From Beroe ovata (taxonomy: Eukaryota; Ctenophora; Nuda; Beroida; Beroidae), in assembly GCA_946803715.1 (NCBI GenBank), contig CAMPET010000275.1, positions 42,991 through 87,103 on the forward strand: a stretch of DNA of 44,113 bases, in the 5' to 3' direction. Shown here piece by piece: positions 22,365-34,700 of the stretch (position 1 is its first letter; every line of letters begins with the position of its first letter). The position numbers and the translations under genes were made by a program. The notes below the pieces were generated by a model. It was not told where the DNA came from. It searched no databases and worked only from the letters and a program-made list of their open reading frames with translations.

Positions 22365-22435
22365 GATTAGGCTATCAAGTGATTAGGCTATCAAGTGAGA
22401 GAGGCTATCAAGTGAGATTAGGCTATCAAGTGAGA
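22365..22435. repeat. short tandem repeat (ggctatcaagtga unit)
   Basis: Four copies of (gatta)ggctatcaagtga of 14-18 bases. Confidence 0.9.
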
Positions 22436-22551
22436 ATGTCAGTCACCCAGGCAACCAGGATTTATCATGAAGAGACAAATCCAAAACTGATTCGGCTGGG
22501 AGGGTCAAAAAACCTTTCTATCAGGGGAAAATTAGTAAAACAAGTTTTTTA

Positions 22552-22779
22552 TTAGAAGAATTGTTCAATGTTCTCTGGCTCATTTTGAGGGTACTGCTTG
22601 AGGAAGAATTTACAGGGGTTTCTGAGCTGTTTCTTATTGAAATCTCTGACATTTGATGTTATTGTAGAGAGACCAAACTCCATTATTTTGTCGTTTGAAG
22701 CTTCAGGGAAATAGTGCTGGAATTCCAGATTCAGTTGACAGTTTCCAAAAATACATAGGCAGGTACTAGTCAGTGTTGG
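22552..22779 (-). CDS. unrecognised C-terminal coding segment (partial)
   Basis: The minus strand is open from 22779 to a TAA at 22554-22552. A likely acceptor ends at 22714 or 22728 (ttccag / gaatctggaattccag context), though an acceptor further upstream (ctgactag) is possible. The most protein-like part reads HYFPEASNDKIMEFGLSTI, then NKKQLRNPCKFFLKQYPQ and a final ENIEQFF. Composition and codon texture look coding, but I recognise no family and found no upstream exon in 22780-23487. A downstream stretch of related text near 22880-22960 could be a decayed duplicate. It may be the 3' exon of an unknown gene or a remnant of a transposon protein. Confidence 0.4.
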   Translation of the reverse strand, partial: PTLTSTCLCIFGNCQLNLEFQHYFPEASNDKIMEFGLSTITSNVRDFNKKQLRNPCKFFLKQYPQNEPENIEQFF

Positions 22780-23487
22780 TTAATTTTAACCATGAGAGGA
22801 AAATGTGAGTGGAATCTCTCTATAGCTCTCATCTAGAGAAGTTTATTCCATCTTGAGAGGTATTACCTAGGTATTCCACAATCCCAAACTGCTGTGGCTA
22901 GCAGGATCAAAAAGCATTTGATTAGAAAACAAAACTAGAAGTGTTGTCCCAAATTTGTAATAATATAAGAGCTGTCTATCCAGATAATCTGTGATAATTG
23001 CAGCGGAGCCTAACTCCAAGAGGCCGGGGATTCTTACCCTTACTATAGATTAGTGTGAGCCTCTGTAGCGTCCTCCACTGTAGCGTTCTGCACTGTACAG
23101 TCCTCTTCCTGTACGGACTTCCTGGATAGGAGATGGAGGTAGGGTTATGGTAATGGTTTTGATAGTTACAATTGGTGCTAGAACCATATTATTGGTTTCC
23201 ATCAGAATTTGTGTTAGGTTTAGGATATGGGTACGAAAGGATGGATCATAAAGTTGCTAGACTGCATATGAATCTCCACCCGTCACAAGCCATGCCTTTA
23301 AGAGTTTTAGGTTTATAGACCATTGAATTTTTGTGCAAAATGACTCCATTGTAGACCCCTCACCGCAAGTGGTCCCTGTTTTCAGATCTTCTGTTATGAC
23401 AGTCAAAATTAAACTGAGCCAATTAATATAACTCATAGTCTCTGTTGAAAGAATCACTCTTTCATCTTATAATGATCATAGCTTGCA
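22780..23487. other. upstream region of FOP, no gene seen
   Basis: No supportable exon. A small repeat in 23059-23108 has three partly matching ctgtagcg/ctgtac words. The FOP promoter must lie here, but no motif stands out. Confidence 0.4.
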
Positions 23488-26400
23488 ATGTCTGCTGCTG
23501 ACGAAGATACAGAACTCAGAGACTTGGTGACTCAAACTCTTGAGAACAACGGACTACTTGGGAAAATACAGGCTCAGCTCAGGGCTGGTGTTTTTCTTGC
23601 ACTGGAGGAAACAGACAAGACGGTATGTTCTCCCCTCCCCTTATTTACACTTTTCTTTTAGTTGACAATTGTTTAGTATTTGAGGATCGAGGATTCCTTT
23701 ACATAAGATCATGGATCCATGAGAAATGAAACAAAAACTCAATCCATATCTGTTACAGAATCGCAAGATACACCATAATAAGCGACTTCAGCAATTTCTG
23801 TCGACCAAAGATGGTAGGTGTGGGCTGTGGCAGTGAGCACTATCATGTGTGATTATTGTAAGTCTTCCACATGCGTATCTACTGTAGTGTACGATAACAT
23901 TGGACATGTCAGGGTTACTAGCTGCTGGGATTGTCCAAGAATTCTTGGAATTCTTCCAGCTTGACTATACCGGAGCAGTTTTTGAACCAGAAAGTGGATT
24001 GGTGAGTTTGAAGAATATTGATCCTTTCTACGTGCATGTTACGGCGCATTATTCGATCAAAGTAGCAACGCTCTGATGAACGCTCTGCGTTAGCCGAAAT
24101 ATGTATTTGCCGCCAAAGTTGTGCGTAACGCGCGATCTCCTAACGGAAATTTCCCATGCAGCTAAATGATGTGGTCAGCTTGTTTTTCCTCGATCTCGCG
24201 CGCGCGGGCGCGCCAGGGCGCTTGTTCTTCACGTCCCCAGAGTGAATTACAAAGAGAATAATCCCTTGTTTGAGTCCTTCCATGATGGAACTTGCTCAGT
24301 GATAATCACTGAACAGAGCCCCATTTTCTGTAGAAACCACAATCCAAATTCCCACTGGAATCTGGCGTCCCAAAGGAAGTGTGACGTTGGTACAATGCCA
24401 ACCAAACTGCATCTACCCGCGGAAAAACGTGCTGACTTCAGAGTGGAAGACAGTTGATTGATTATAGCCATGGGCATAGTTAATATTCGAGGATCGCTCA
24501 TTTGCTCTGAAACTATGTTATGTCACTGTTATCAGAATGGGAAATACGAAGGGAGATCAGCACTCGAAGGTCAGATTGATTACGATGTATCAGACGAGCT
24601 TCCCCTTCTCGCAGCTATTATCAGACAGGTAATTGCACTTCGATGTGAGACTTCATTTTCCACACAAAAACTCCAGAATTACAGTTTTTTTCGGTGCCTT
24701 GGAAATAAGCAGAATAATTGGCCGCCGAATATTATGTTATCTCGGTAGAAACATGCACCCCCCGCACGGAGATTACAAAATTCCGAGAATAGTATTTTTT
24801 CCAAAACCAAATGAGATTTGGGTGTTGTTGTCCGCAGCATCTGTGCGTTCTTGATTTTAAAGTCAATGATATGAGAAAGAACGCGGCATATACCACAGAC
24901 TGCCGCCACATCACAGTCGAAACACTGTGGCTTTTTCTAGTGATGTGGCGGCAGTCTGTGGTATATGCCGCGTTCTTTCTCATATCATTGACTTTAAAAT
25001 CAAGAACGCACAGATGCTGCGGACAACAACACCCAAATCTCATTTGGTTTTGGAAAAAATATNTTTCGATAAATAACTCTAATTCATTTGGGATATTCTG
25101 CACCGATAAGTTGGGGAGATTCGCTCTATTCTCGAATAATTTGGCTCGTTTACACTTTGAGCTTGAATCAACCAAACTTCGTCGCTGCACAATATATCCA
25201 TATCGCATACACTCAACCCAGCGAAAAGCGAAAGATGCAAGTGTCAACTTGACATCCATCATCTGTGGGTAGTAGTCATATATCACAGAACTTGAGACTA
25301 TCCGAATGTTCGATTTTGTTCCCTAATCGCGATTATGTTTTCCCCCACTTGAGCCCCATCACGGAGATTCCCATTAGATTCGGATAGTCTCAACGATAGA
25401 TCATGTCACAACCGTGAGTTGTGACCTATACAAAATGTCATTTCATGATAACATCAGCTCGCTAGGAGCTACTCCACACATATCCTTCAATGAGGGAACT
25501 TAAAATACTAGCAAAAATGTAAACCTTATCAACTTGAATTTCAAGTTGGAACGAATGATGATGATGACAAATCCACAGTGTGAGTTTGGGGGTGAAATTG
25601 TGATTGTAAGTAGATCGGCGTGTGGGTGGCATTGAAGAGCATCATGAGACATGTCTATGAGATTCTTATCAATCTCTCCTTAATTCTCCTTCCCTCTCAG
25701 AAAATTGTTCAGTGTTCGTCATTCTCTGGGCTCTCGATGTGTCATCTCTACGTGGAGACTTCTTGCGAACTGCTGCGCTCTCAAATAGTTTTCTAACGAA
25801 AACAGGCACCCGCTGCGTCAGCGCTTTATTGTTTGTTCTTGTTTCGTTTCCAAAGTGGTTTCCTCAGTGCGGATCCATCCTGTTTCCTGAAACTGTCCTG
25901 GTGGTTCAAGTAGTCTGCTGTCGGTCGGGTCCTCACGTCCTGTGAGGGAGAGAATACATGTTATAAGAACGATAAATGGAGTCGTTTTATTCGTTACACA
26001 ATCCTATGATTTAAAGTAGCTTCGTGAAAATCAGAAAAGATAATAGCAAGCAGAATAGCAAGCCGTATAAATTGACATACCTTATCTTTGGAGGCGGCCG
26101 CCACCGCATAGCTGAGCAGCTCGCTCTTTGTAATTTTATCACCTCTCATCCTAGTGACATCGTCAACAATCCTCTCGCTGTACCCCAGCCTCTTGATGTA
26201 AGCCACCAACTCGGCCCTATTACTGCTACCAGACATGGTGATGTGTGTGTGTTCCTATGTTCAGGTTGGTCGGGTTAGGTATACCAGCCAAAAACAGAAG
26301 TGTGTCTGTGGGTCAGTCGGGAGCGACAAATGGGAATCGGAGAAAATGAATAAAACGTTTGAGTTAGTGATGACGAGAAGATAATGCTTATCAAAACCAA

Positions 26401-29400
26401 CATATTCGACCATCGCGAGCTTGAAATCTAATTGTGCGACAAGCGAGCCTGGCTGTCCCAAGACATCTGTAAAACATCCCGAAAAAACCGTGATGTAATT
26501 TATCTGTCCAAGCTTCAGTGGATAAAAAGTTGACATATGCAACGAGCTAGTACTTATGTGGGGACAAAAGACGAGCCATGAGGAGTCAAGTGTTGCATTC
26601 AGCTGCGTCGCACCTCTATTTATACAAAACAGATGAGACACTTTTCGGGGAAGGCTTATTACCTTCGCGTGGTTGCGGTGATGCGCGTGTTTTCAGATTA
26701 TTCATGACGTCCGCTTTTTTCCGAGAAATCTAACCCGGTTAAAATACACACCTCGAAAAGAAGGGGAGCGTGCGTGCTAAAAATAAGATCACATGCCAGA
26801 CTTCATATGAATTTTTCCGGACTAAATTTAAACTGTATGTGGTAATGCAAACTCTCTGATAAGCTTACAATGAACATGAGGTTATTTTGGGTCAGGCTGT
26901 CTTGCTACGGGAGTTTGAGGAGGTTTAAGATTAGCTGAAAAACGGTTGAATGTTATCTACAGTGGGCTGCTTGTCCCGGGTATCGGAGTAAGCACTGAGA
27001 GTACCTACTACTGAGTACTGAGTGCTGATAACCAAATACTTCTCGCATTGCAATGCATGTGTGGAGCGGAAAACAAGAGTGTGGGGATCAGGGTATGCTC
27101 TGTATGCTCTGTATGCTCACCATTGCTCATCATTGCTCATCATCGATCGTGAACCGGGATATGGAATTATGAAAGTGGAATATGGAGGCTGGGAGGGTTG
27201 TGATCTTGCAGCTCTGATCTGGAGAAGACTTCATGTTCACACCATTCTAATACTAGCCATCGAACATTTCTGGAAATTCCAAGTATTTGCCATGGGAACT
27301 CCAATATATCACTCCATTGACGTGTTCGTACGTAATCTGTTGCAAAGTTTCACCGTTAATTTTACGGTGACAGCTTATCACATGCTTATCAGCAGGCGAC
27401 AGTACCTCGTTGCAGATAATACTGTCTCCATGGAATTGCAAAGTTGACAGCGAGGTAAATGAACCAACTCTGCACCCCTTATCTCCCCCGGCCCATCTCG
27501 CCCTCTCTCTTTCTCCGCTTCATGGACCCAGCAGGGATACACAAATTCAATTTACCCCCCTACGCGCTCCTTGTGATACGAAAACGCCTCCACGTGCTGC
27601 TCTAATTCAATTGCAGTGTGCTTCTCTGAAGTTTTTTAGAAGAGAAAAAACTTAAACTCTTCCTCGAAAAGTGTTTGTGGTTTGCCAAAATTCTGTCGGC
27701 TATGATGGTAGAGAGTTAAAATCTCAGTTTTTATAGCCGGCTAAAGCCATGATCACTTCTACTTGGGATGAAAAATGAAGCTTAATGTTAAACCTCCACC
27801 TAAACAACGTTACAACTGCCACCATGACAAACTGCCACCATGAGAGTATCGCATATATCATACCCCACTCTCCCTCTCTCTCTCAGGAAACATAGATCCA
27901 TATCATATCCCCACTCTCTGATAACACTACACATCCACAGAGTTGCAGTGGCGGGGGTAGGAATGTTCAACTGAACAATACGAACAACAACACCATGACA
28001 CACCCATCCAACAAACACTCCAATGATGACACGGTCAATGACAGCATGGACTTTCTGAGTAATCGCCGCCCCATTGATGACATGGTCAACAAATACGCCA
28101 GTTCCTCACCCTCACCCCAGGTAAAAATATGGTACACCTTTTTGATAACATTTGGGAGCGATTGCCCCATATGTGGTATTGTGGTATTGTCCATTGCTAA
28201 ACACTTGTGAAGGACAATTCAGTTTCAGTATGGTTTTAGATCGCATTAATTACAGTTATATCCCCCCACATCTGCAGGCTGTCGGCCCACGCCGGAATCT
28301 CGATGACACAAGTTCCGAGGGCGGCAGGTCACGTGACCGCACCGCGTCTCCAAGCAACAAGGTCCCATCTCGACAAGCGTCATCTCCTCCCATTTCGGAA
28401 CAGATCTCGGAACAGATTTCGGAACATTTTACCACGGAAAACTCTAGTCAACTTGATCACGTGGGTACTTTTGGCAACATCCACTCTCTGTCATAATGTT
28501 TGGAGACTGAAATTTGGGCACCTACCCTAAAGTTTCAAGATTAGTTTATCTCGGTGTTAAAATAAATTTTGCAGTGCCAAAATAAGCCTCGAACTTGGCT
28601 AAATCCCAAACTACCGCCCTTTTCTGTTCTGGATATGAGGTTCATCATTCCCCGAATTATGCACAATTCCCAAAATCACGTTTGCTTGCGGTTTTTAGAT
28701 AACGCTTTGGTAAGCGTTTCTCGGAAAATCGGTCAAAGAAAAAGGATGTCTAATATGTAACCTGTAATCAGTGCACAAACCACATGACGGAAATTTAATC
28801 TGCGCCCAATTACTTGACTCCAGGAGCTATGAATGTATGCGGCACATGCATCGGTTTTTACCGATACCAAAGTGCAGGTCGGGCAAAAATCAGTGATGTA
28901 TGCACTTACATAAGGTGATACAGTAGGTTCTACATAAAACATGACTCGTGATATGCGGCCCTCATGACGTTCACAAATATAACGTAACCAATATTTTATT
29001 CGAGGCCCCCTCTGTTATCATATTTACAGTGAATTTGCTGGTTAAAGTAAACTGCAGCGTTTCCCCCATTACATGGCCCCCCATTACTTGGCCGAGAATA
29101 AAATATAAATGTAATCGGTGCCTCAACGTTCCATTTCCAAAAAAGTCCCCGATGTTCCCTGAAGATCCCTGGAACTGGAAGGGTGTCTGAACTAAAAGAT
29201 GTCTAATAAACGGCCACCCCCTCGTAGACACGAGAAGGAGACGAGGACCTCCACAGTACGCGGGAATGGGACGAAGAGTGCAAGAAGCTGGATGACAAAC
29301 TCGAGAACATAGGAATAAGTACGTGATATTTTGTTTCTATGATGATCATAATATAAACTTGATCGATAACAACTTGAGTGTGTGATATGGGCAATGAATG

Positions 29401-30249
29401 AGGAATTACTTGATGTTCTGTGCTGAAAAACGTCGGAAAGGTCTTTTTATACCGATCCATCGATTCCTTGTAAGGATGTGTTATGACCGTTTATATCCCC
29501 CCCCAAATTATGATTTTAGAATATTTAGATTAAGATGATTCATGTCCTATTAAGGTACAAGTTTGAGCCTGATGTAATTGGCGCTTCCTCTCTGGACCCA
29601 GTTAGAGACAGGCAAACCCCCATTTGCTGTTACTGATATAATAGCTTAAGTACTTCCGCCGCCAGTACCCTCGTGATGCTGAGGAAGTGGTTATGTCCTC
29701 GTGCGCGTGTCGTGCCCCAGAAATTGCTTAAATATGGTGTTCATTTTGATATTCTATCCGGGCTTGAATGTTGAAGGCGTTCAGAATGCTCCTTCACGAG
29801 AATGAGTATACGGGACGTTGCGAGGCTTGCGCGAATTTGTCGGTCTGAGATCGGATAAGCAAGCACGATCACATTGACATACACCACAGAAACCCCGACC
29901 GATGGAGGGGAGAAGACGTATGGAGAGGATGATTTTGAGAAGAGTATCGAAACTGAGGAGGTTGATGAGGTATCCGGAGCTGGGATAAGTGACATCAGTG
30001 ATATCCTTCATACTTCGGAGAAAATAACAGATAAGGTTATCATCCTCATGATTGTCATTTTCAATCTTATCTGACATACTCAGAATTACAAATATTCACC
30101 ATTTTTTATGTATAGTTGAAGTTATACGTCCTCACTAACACTTTTCAACTTATCTGCAGGGCGTTGAGGAATCAGTCTTTACTTCTGACCACACGATTTC
30201 CATGGATAGTGTTGGCGATATCGACTACGTCGAGGATATGACGTTTTAA
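23488..30249 (+). CDS. CEP43: FOP/CEP43 (FGFR1OP) centrosomal LisH protein
   Basis: Nine exons (23488-23622, 23759-23813, 23913-24001, 24536-24628, 27941-28120, 28278-28460, 29228-29318, 29890-30035, 30160-30249) join in phase to about 353 residues; human 399. The N-terminus TELRDLVTQTLENNGLLGKI is the TOF-type helical region shared by FOP and OFD1. A LisH dimerisation motif follows (about 64-90, AAGIVQEFLEFFQLDYTG). The middle is Ser-rich with ISEQ repeats, and the C-terminus has DDKLENIGI and acidic TSEKITDK...DIDYVEDM, as in human FOP. FOP works at centriolar satellites and the distal centriole in microtubule anchoring and ciliogenesis. The exon-8 donor (gttatc) is weak; an alternative gtatcc donor after 29969 is also in phase. 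Intron 4 (3.3 kb) holds the palindrome and a nested gene. Introns 28461-29227 and 29319-29889 show nothing recognisable. Confidence 0.9.
24793..25061. repeat. perfect 122-base inverted repeat with 25-base loop
   Basis: 24793-24914 is the exact reverse complement of 24940-25061; the 25-base loop itself contains cacagt/actgtg. Pairing stops two bases before the N at 25063. It lies in FOP intron 4 and creates mirror-image open frames that are artefacts of the palindrome. It could be a young foldback element or an assembly foldback. Confidence 0.95.
25826..26236 (-). CDS. nested mini-gene, 89-residue protein with UBA-like helix bundle
   Basis: Two exons, 26236-26081 and 25939-25826, with donor gtatgt, acceptor tcacag and phase 0. 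The start context is good (caccATGt). The first 52 residues (RAELVAYIKRLGYSERIVDD, then KITKSELLSYAVAAASKDK) look like a small three-helix UBA-like fold. The LGYSE-x-x-V pattern followed by a second LL-containing helix resembles the N-terminal UBA-like module of Regnase/N4BP1/KHNYN proteins, but there is no NYN nuclease. The second exon is polar and basic, ending LWKRNKNKQ. AATAAA overlaps the stop codon (25830-25825). The gene lies antisense in FOP intron 4. Family assignment is weak; the gene structure itself is well supported. Confidence 0.6.
26237..27940. other. remainder of FOP intron 4
   Basis: No further exon supported on either strand. Small local repeats (tactgagtactgagtgctg near 27010; tgctctgtatgctctgtatg near 27098). 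It includes the upstream region of the nested mini-gene. Confidence 0.5.
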
Positions 30250-30341
30250 ATCTTAAAATCAACGGAAATCAGATTCACTTAATTTCATGATCGATGATAT
30301 CATGGCAAATCCTAATTATTTTTATTAAATTTAAAGTATAT

Positions 30342-30347
30342 AATAAA
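30342..30347 (+). terminator. polyadenylation signal of FOP
   Basis: aataaa lies 93 bases after the FOP stop codon, with a second copy at about 30361. Confidence 0.7.
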
Positions 30348-30670
30348 GAAGGGGCCTAATAATAAAGATCCTTTATTTTGAATTTATCACTTAACTCCTT
30401 CTCTCAGATTTATTGCCATTGAAAGGCATTATGTAGTTGTACTTGTAGCAGTCCCGGTGATTATGCATTATGGTCATCTGTCATACTGCCAGTGCCATAC
30501 TTACACTAAGGCGTACTTATACTATTACTAGGCGTACATGTTCACGATGGTTATGGTGTTGAACGCTTCTTGTTCAATTTTCTAAAGCTCTATCATCTTA
30601 GAGTTTGATCTGCATACAATGATTATCATAGTGCATATAACTATAAGGTCGTTGCAGTTGCACATGAAAT

Positions 30671-30776
30671 TGTAGGATTTCACCCTACCCTTGCTGGCGG
30701 GATTTTATCCCTGGCATTGGCATTGGCAAGGAATGAAAATTGCGCGCACCGACGGTAGGGTACCGGTAAGATCCTA
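30671..30776. mobile_element. hairpin repeat (MITE-like), CpG-containing
   Basis: taggatttcaccctacc at the left is an imperfect inverted match to ggtagggtaccggtaagatc at 30754-30773. It shares an internal gaaaatYgcgcgcaYcgacg word with 21672. Non-coding. Confidence 0.5.
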
Positions 30777-30970
30777 GTCCCACAAGTACAAAGATTTACT
30801 GAGGCCGGGCCGAGGTCAGGTAAAATCTGACAAGAAAGCCCTAACACTTTATATAGTGCAACTGCAATGTTCTGCTTCTTCATTCCTAATTCCTATACTA
30901 GCCAATTATGTTTTGTCAGATTTTTGGCTGTGATATATTTATAATGATAGTTGTCTGGCGATGCTAGACC

Positions 30971-31003
30971 GCTGATGCAAGCCGCGAAGCGGCTTGCGTC
31001 AGC
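30971..31003. repeat. perfect short hairpin
   Basis: gcaagccgc-gaa-gcggcttgc, extended by gctgat/gtcagc with one mismatch: a 15-base stem with a 3-base loop. Confidence 0.9.
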
Positions 31004-31041
31004 CTGTCTGAGAATAAGTTTGCGCCGCGCGCGCGCGAAAC

Positions 31042-31101
31042 GAAATTCTCGACAGGGTCTATCATCGATCGACAATAATGATAGCCCCTGTCGAGAATTT
31101 C
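31042..31101. mobile_element. inverted-repeat element with about 17-base arms
   Basis: gaaattctcgacaggg (31042) is inverted as ccctgtcgagaatttc (to 31101), with further pairing (tctatcat/atgata) toward the centre. CpG-rich sequence flanks both sides. Confidence 0.6.
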
Positions 31102-31276
31102 ATTACGCGCGCCGCTGGGCTCGTGAGTCGTGTCAGCTGAGCCTAGCATGCATCGCCCATCGGCAGGCAAGGGGGCCGGGGCGCTTGCCAAATGTGATTT
31201 TATCTGCTCACTTGCATTGTTTAGTGTTTTTATCGCGCGCGAGAAACAGTAAATCATGAATCAGCTGGGTAAATTT

Positions 31277-31368
31277 TGCCGGATGTTATCTGTCCACTGT
31301 TTCGGCCTTCGATGCAATGAAGGCGCGCGCGCCTTGCGCAAGAAACAGTGGACAGATAGCATCCGGCA
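31277..31368. mobile_element. MITE-like element with 27-base terminal inverted repeats
   Basis: tgccggatgttatctgtcca... (31277-31303) is inverted at 31342-31368 with one mismatch in 27. The centre is a cgcgcgc-rich loop. ggtaaat occurs on both flanks (31268 and 31375) and could be a target-site duplication. The termini match the element at 2581-2657. Confidence 0.65.
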
Positions 31369-31737
31369 TGGCAAGGTAAATCAGCTCAAATCAAATTTAT
31401 ATGATTACATTTAATACATCTGGGTGAATCGTGCAGGTGGATAATAATGATTGATCAAACTTCCATCTTTTTCGGAATTTAATTAACCAATTGTTCATGC
31501 GATGAATGCAGAACGTGCACAGTCTAAAATATTATTTTGTGTTCAATGCCCTCTCGCTTAAGAATCAAACTTGGTCATTCATTATATAGTTTTTTAGTTT
31601 TTTGGAATCCATTTCACCTAGAGCTGGCTTTAAAACAGAAGTACGAGGGCCTAAATATCGAAACATTGCCTCTTTGAATAATCATCGATGTAAAGGGTTC
31701 TTGATCCAATACTGCTTATTGTCTTTAACATTGATCC

Positions 31738-34700
31738 TTATGCTCTTCTCTCAACAGCAGGCCCTTTCTTTGACTTCATTCCTATTTTCATCATTTTGGT
31801 ATAACAAATTCTTGCTGCAGTTTGTATATCATCCTCAAGTATCATGAATGGGTTAATGATGCAGTTGCAAGGAAGTAGAATTATACTGAATACAGCATAC
31901 CAGTCAGAAGCATCCAAAATCTCAAAGAAGTGTGCTATTGTTGTTATAAAGAAAGGGAACCAAGAAATTATATCTGTAGCTATGAGAATGGCCACTTTTC
32001 TTTGAATGGCTCTATTGCGTTTCCGGACTACTCTATTTTCAGCACCAGCAATTGCCGAACTATTTCTTGTATAAATATTCACAATAAGATAACTCACTGC
32101 AATAATGAGGACACAGGCTAGATTTAAAATCATAACTGCACCAGTGAAGAACTTTTCAGGATTCTCCATCCTAATGAAATAGTTGAAAAGACAAAAGCCA
32201 TTGCTCCCATAGAAACCTATCTTTTTTCCACCTATCTTTCTTCCATTTAGGTGACCATTATCGATCCACATGCCATTAACAAGGTGCCTTATTGTATTCC
32301 AGCCATGGTCAAGTCTGGAAAGCCGACCATGATAAGCCTGAATTATCTTCAAATGTCGGTCTTTGTCTGTCATCCCAACAAAAAGGTCATTTTCATACGC
32401 CAGATTTGATACAAATATTTCTTCAGTCATTGGTAGGAGAGGCACAGTTGCTATAACAATGGCCAAGACAAAAATTACAGTAACTTGTACTGCAAGAATG
32501 ATTTTGGATTTAATTGATAAGCTTTCTGAAGGTTTTCTAAGAGATCTCACGCCTCTTGCCCTCTTGACACTCAGACAGGTCATTGAAAGTAGTGATATTT
32601 GTGATCCTGTTGTTGATATTATTCCTAGGAAGTTGCAAGTTAAGCTTGTAGTCCAATTGAATTGAGTGGTACAAGTACTCTTGTTTATGAACCTGTCTGC
32701 GGCTGCAACTAGCAAAAGAAATGTACCTTGAAGAAAATCACCAAATGAGATTATAGTCATGAAGCAATTATTTATTTTGGCAATCCCAGTGTTAAATTTT
32801 TCTGAATCCTTGATGTTTTTCCATAGTACAACTCCATTAAGAATGACTGACACAATTCCTGTTATCCAAGCAACAATGTTTAGGGAAATGTTGCTGAATA
32901 TTTTCACTTGATTGTCACAGTAGGCATTGCATTCATCACTGAAGTCAAAGCAATCAAAATGACCATTACATTTTTTAGATAATGGTATGAACTCACCTGA
33001 GATACACTTAAAATTATTGCTGCACTTAATCTCGTCCGAGGCATCTCCACAATCGTCTTGCAAGTCACAAACTTTGTCTATAGGTATGCAATTCTCATTG
33101 TTGCAACTAAAAATATCCTGATGGAAGGATCCGGATTTGTCACCTTTTTTGAGAACAACAGTCAAATAACCACTCTCTGTTATTGTCATTGCTCTGTCTT
33201 CTGGTTCATAATTTGCACAGGACGTTGGAGGAACTGCTTCTTTTAAGGGACACTCTGCTGAAGAGACACATTGGCCAGTACAGAGTAAAAAGATGTGAAG
33301 TTGGCTAAATATTTCAAAGCAGTTTATTTTTGCAGCGAATTGAGAGTTTGATATGACCATTGTTGGATCAGTGATACCGATTGCTCCTACTCTGTATTTG
33401 AGGTAGAAAGGCTTACACAATCCAATTAATCTCTGCAAACTTTGAAGACCAGGAAGGCAAAAGAATAAAGCTATTTTGCTGGTCATATGGTTCTTCAGTC
33501 TCTGCAGTGTCTCCACTTGGTGAGCTTGTCTTGAAACAAGGCACAGAAGATAATCACAGTTACGTGAAGATTTGCAAACATCATCTAAAACCAAATGAAG
33601 GTCCTCATTATTGGGGCACTTGAGCATTGTGGCAGTATCACAGTTAACACTTTGGCTATCAACAGGTACAAACTTGTCTACTAAGCCAGTTCCACACTGC
33701 TTGTCCCACTTGGAGGCATCTTCATCAATCCCATCTACGCAATCATGTACTCCATCTAAAACCCACTTAGACGGGAACATGAGCCTGATTTTCATTGAGG
33801 ACAGTCTTCTTACACAAGTGAAGTTGCCCACGGAATTATCACAAAAGTTATTATTTTCATCGGAATTAAGCTGACAATCAGCTTTGAAATCGCACATTCG
33901 ATGCTTATGGACTGTACAACTTTTGTCTACCTGAACACATTCGTTATCGATTCCATCATCACATAAATTGAGATTCTTGCAGATGACATGCTCAGATATT
34001 GTAGTTGGAAACCCCTTGATATGACACAGCAAGGGACTGATTGGACTTATATCTGCTGTACAATTCATTTGATCTTTATAATCTCTGCATACTCTGAATA
34101 TTTTCCGTCTCTCTATAATTCCACATTTGTTCCGTTTATTAAGTGGCCTTCTTCTCACTGTAGCATAGGTGCCGGAATTACAAAATTCACCTGTTTCACA
34201 ATTTTGTTCGTCTATGGCCTTTTCACAGTCTTGCCTTCCATCACAGATGCTCCTTGGATGTATATAGTCGATTATTGGAAAGAACATCTTGCGATATACA
34301 ACGCAAATCAAGCCAACTGAGAAGTTCAGACAGTTAGCTTCATCATAGCAATTCATTGAACAATCGCAGTAACCATCGCAAAGGTTTTTTCTATTCACAG
34401 TTTGAGCTGTTATGTCATTCGGTGTGCAGTTGAATCTTAGAATGTCACGTTCATTTTTGTTACATAGCCGTTCATCTACTGCGATTCCATCAATTGTATT
34501 CAAACAATCGTCATTGCCGTCACATCTCTTGGTAGCTGTCTCACCATATATCATGCTACTTACTTTGGATCTTAAGCGGAAGTATAAACCTATATTGTCT
34601 TCACCACTTAGGCACAGGAGTTCCCCACAAACTCCAAGACCCGGGATGTCTCCATTCATATCCGGACTACACACAAAGTGCCCGCATGATTGGTAAAATG

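Larger units (their letters stand above)
20951..22551. other. repeat-bearing spacer upstream of ALC1
   Basis: No gene supported. It holds a diverged direct repeat around the N at 21427, CpG-rich sequence at about 21640-21700, a hairpin, GT-rich DNA and a short tandem array, each listed separately. Confidence 0.5.

Noticed and set aside
22981-23040. Possible tRNA-like cloverleaf (ccaagaggccggggattc)
   Set aside because: No matching acceptor stem, A-box or T-loop consensus; no tRNA, rRNA or snRNA could be supported anywhere in the window.
24811-25272. Overlapping long open frames on both strands with the same peptide
   Set aside because: Both frames are generated by the 122-base palindrome; the mirrored peptides have no family match.
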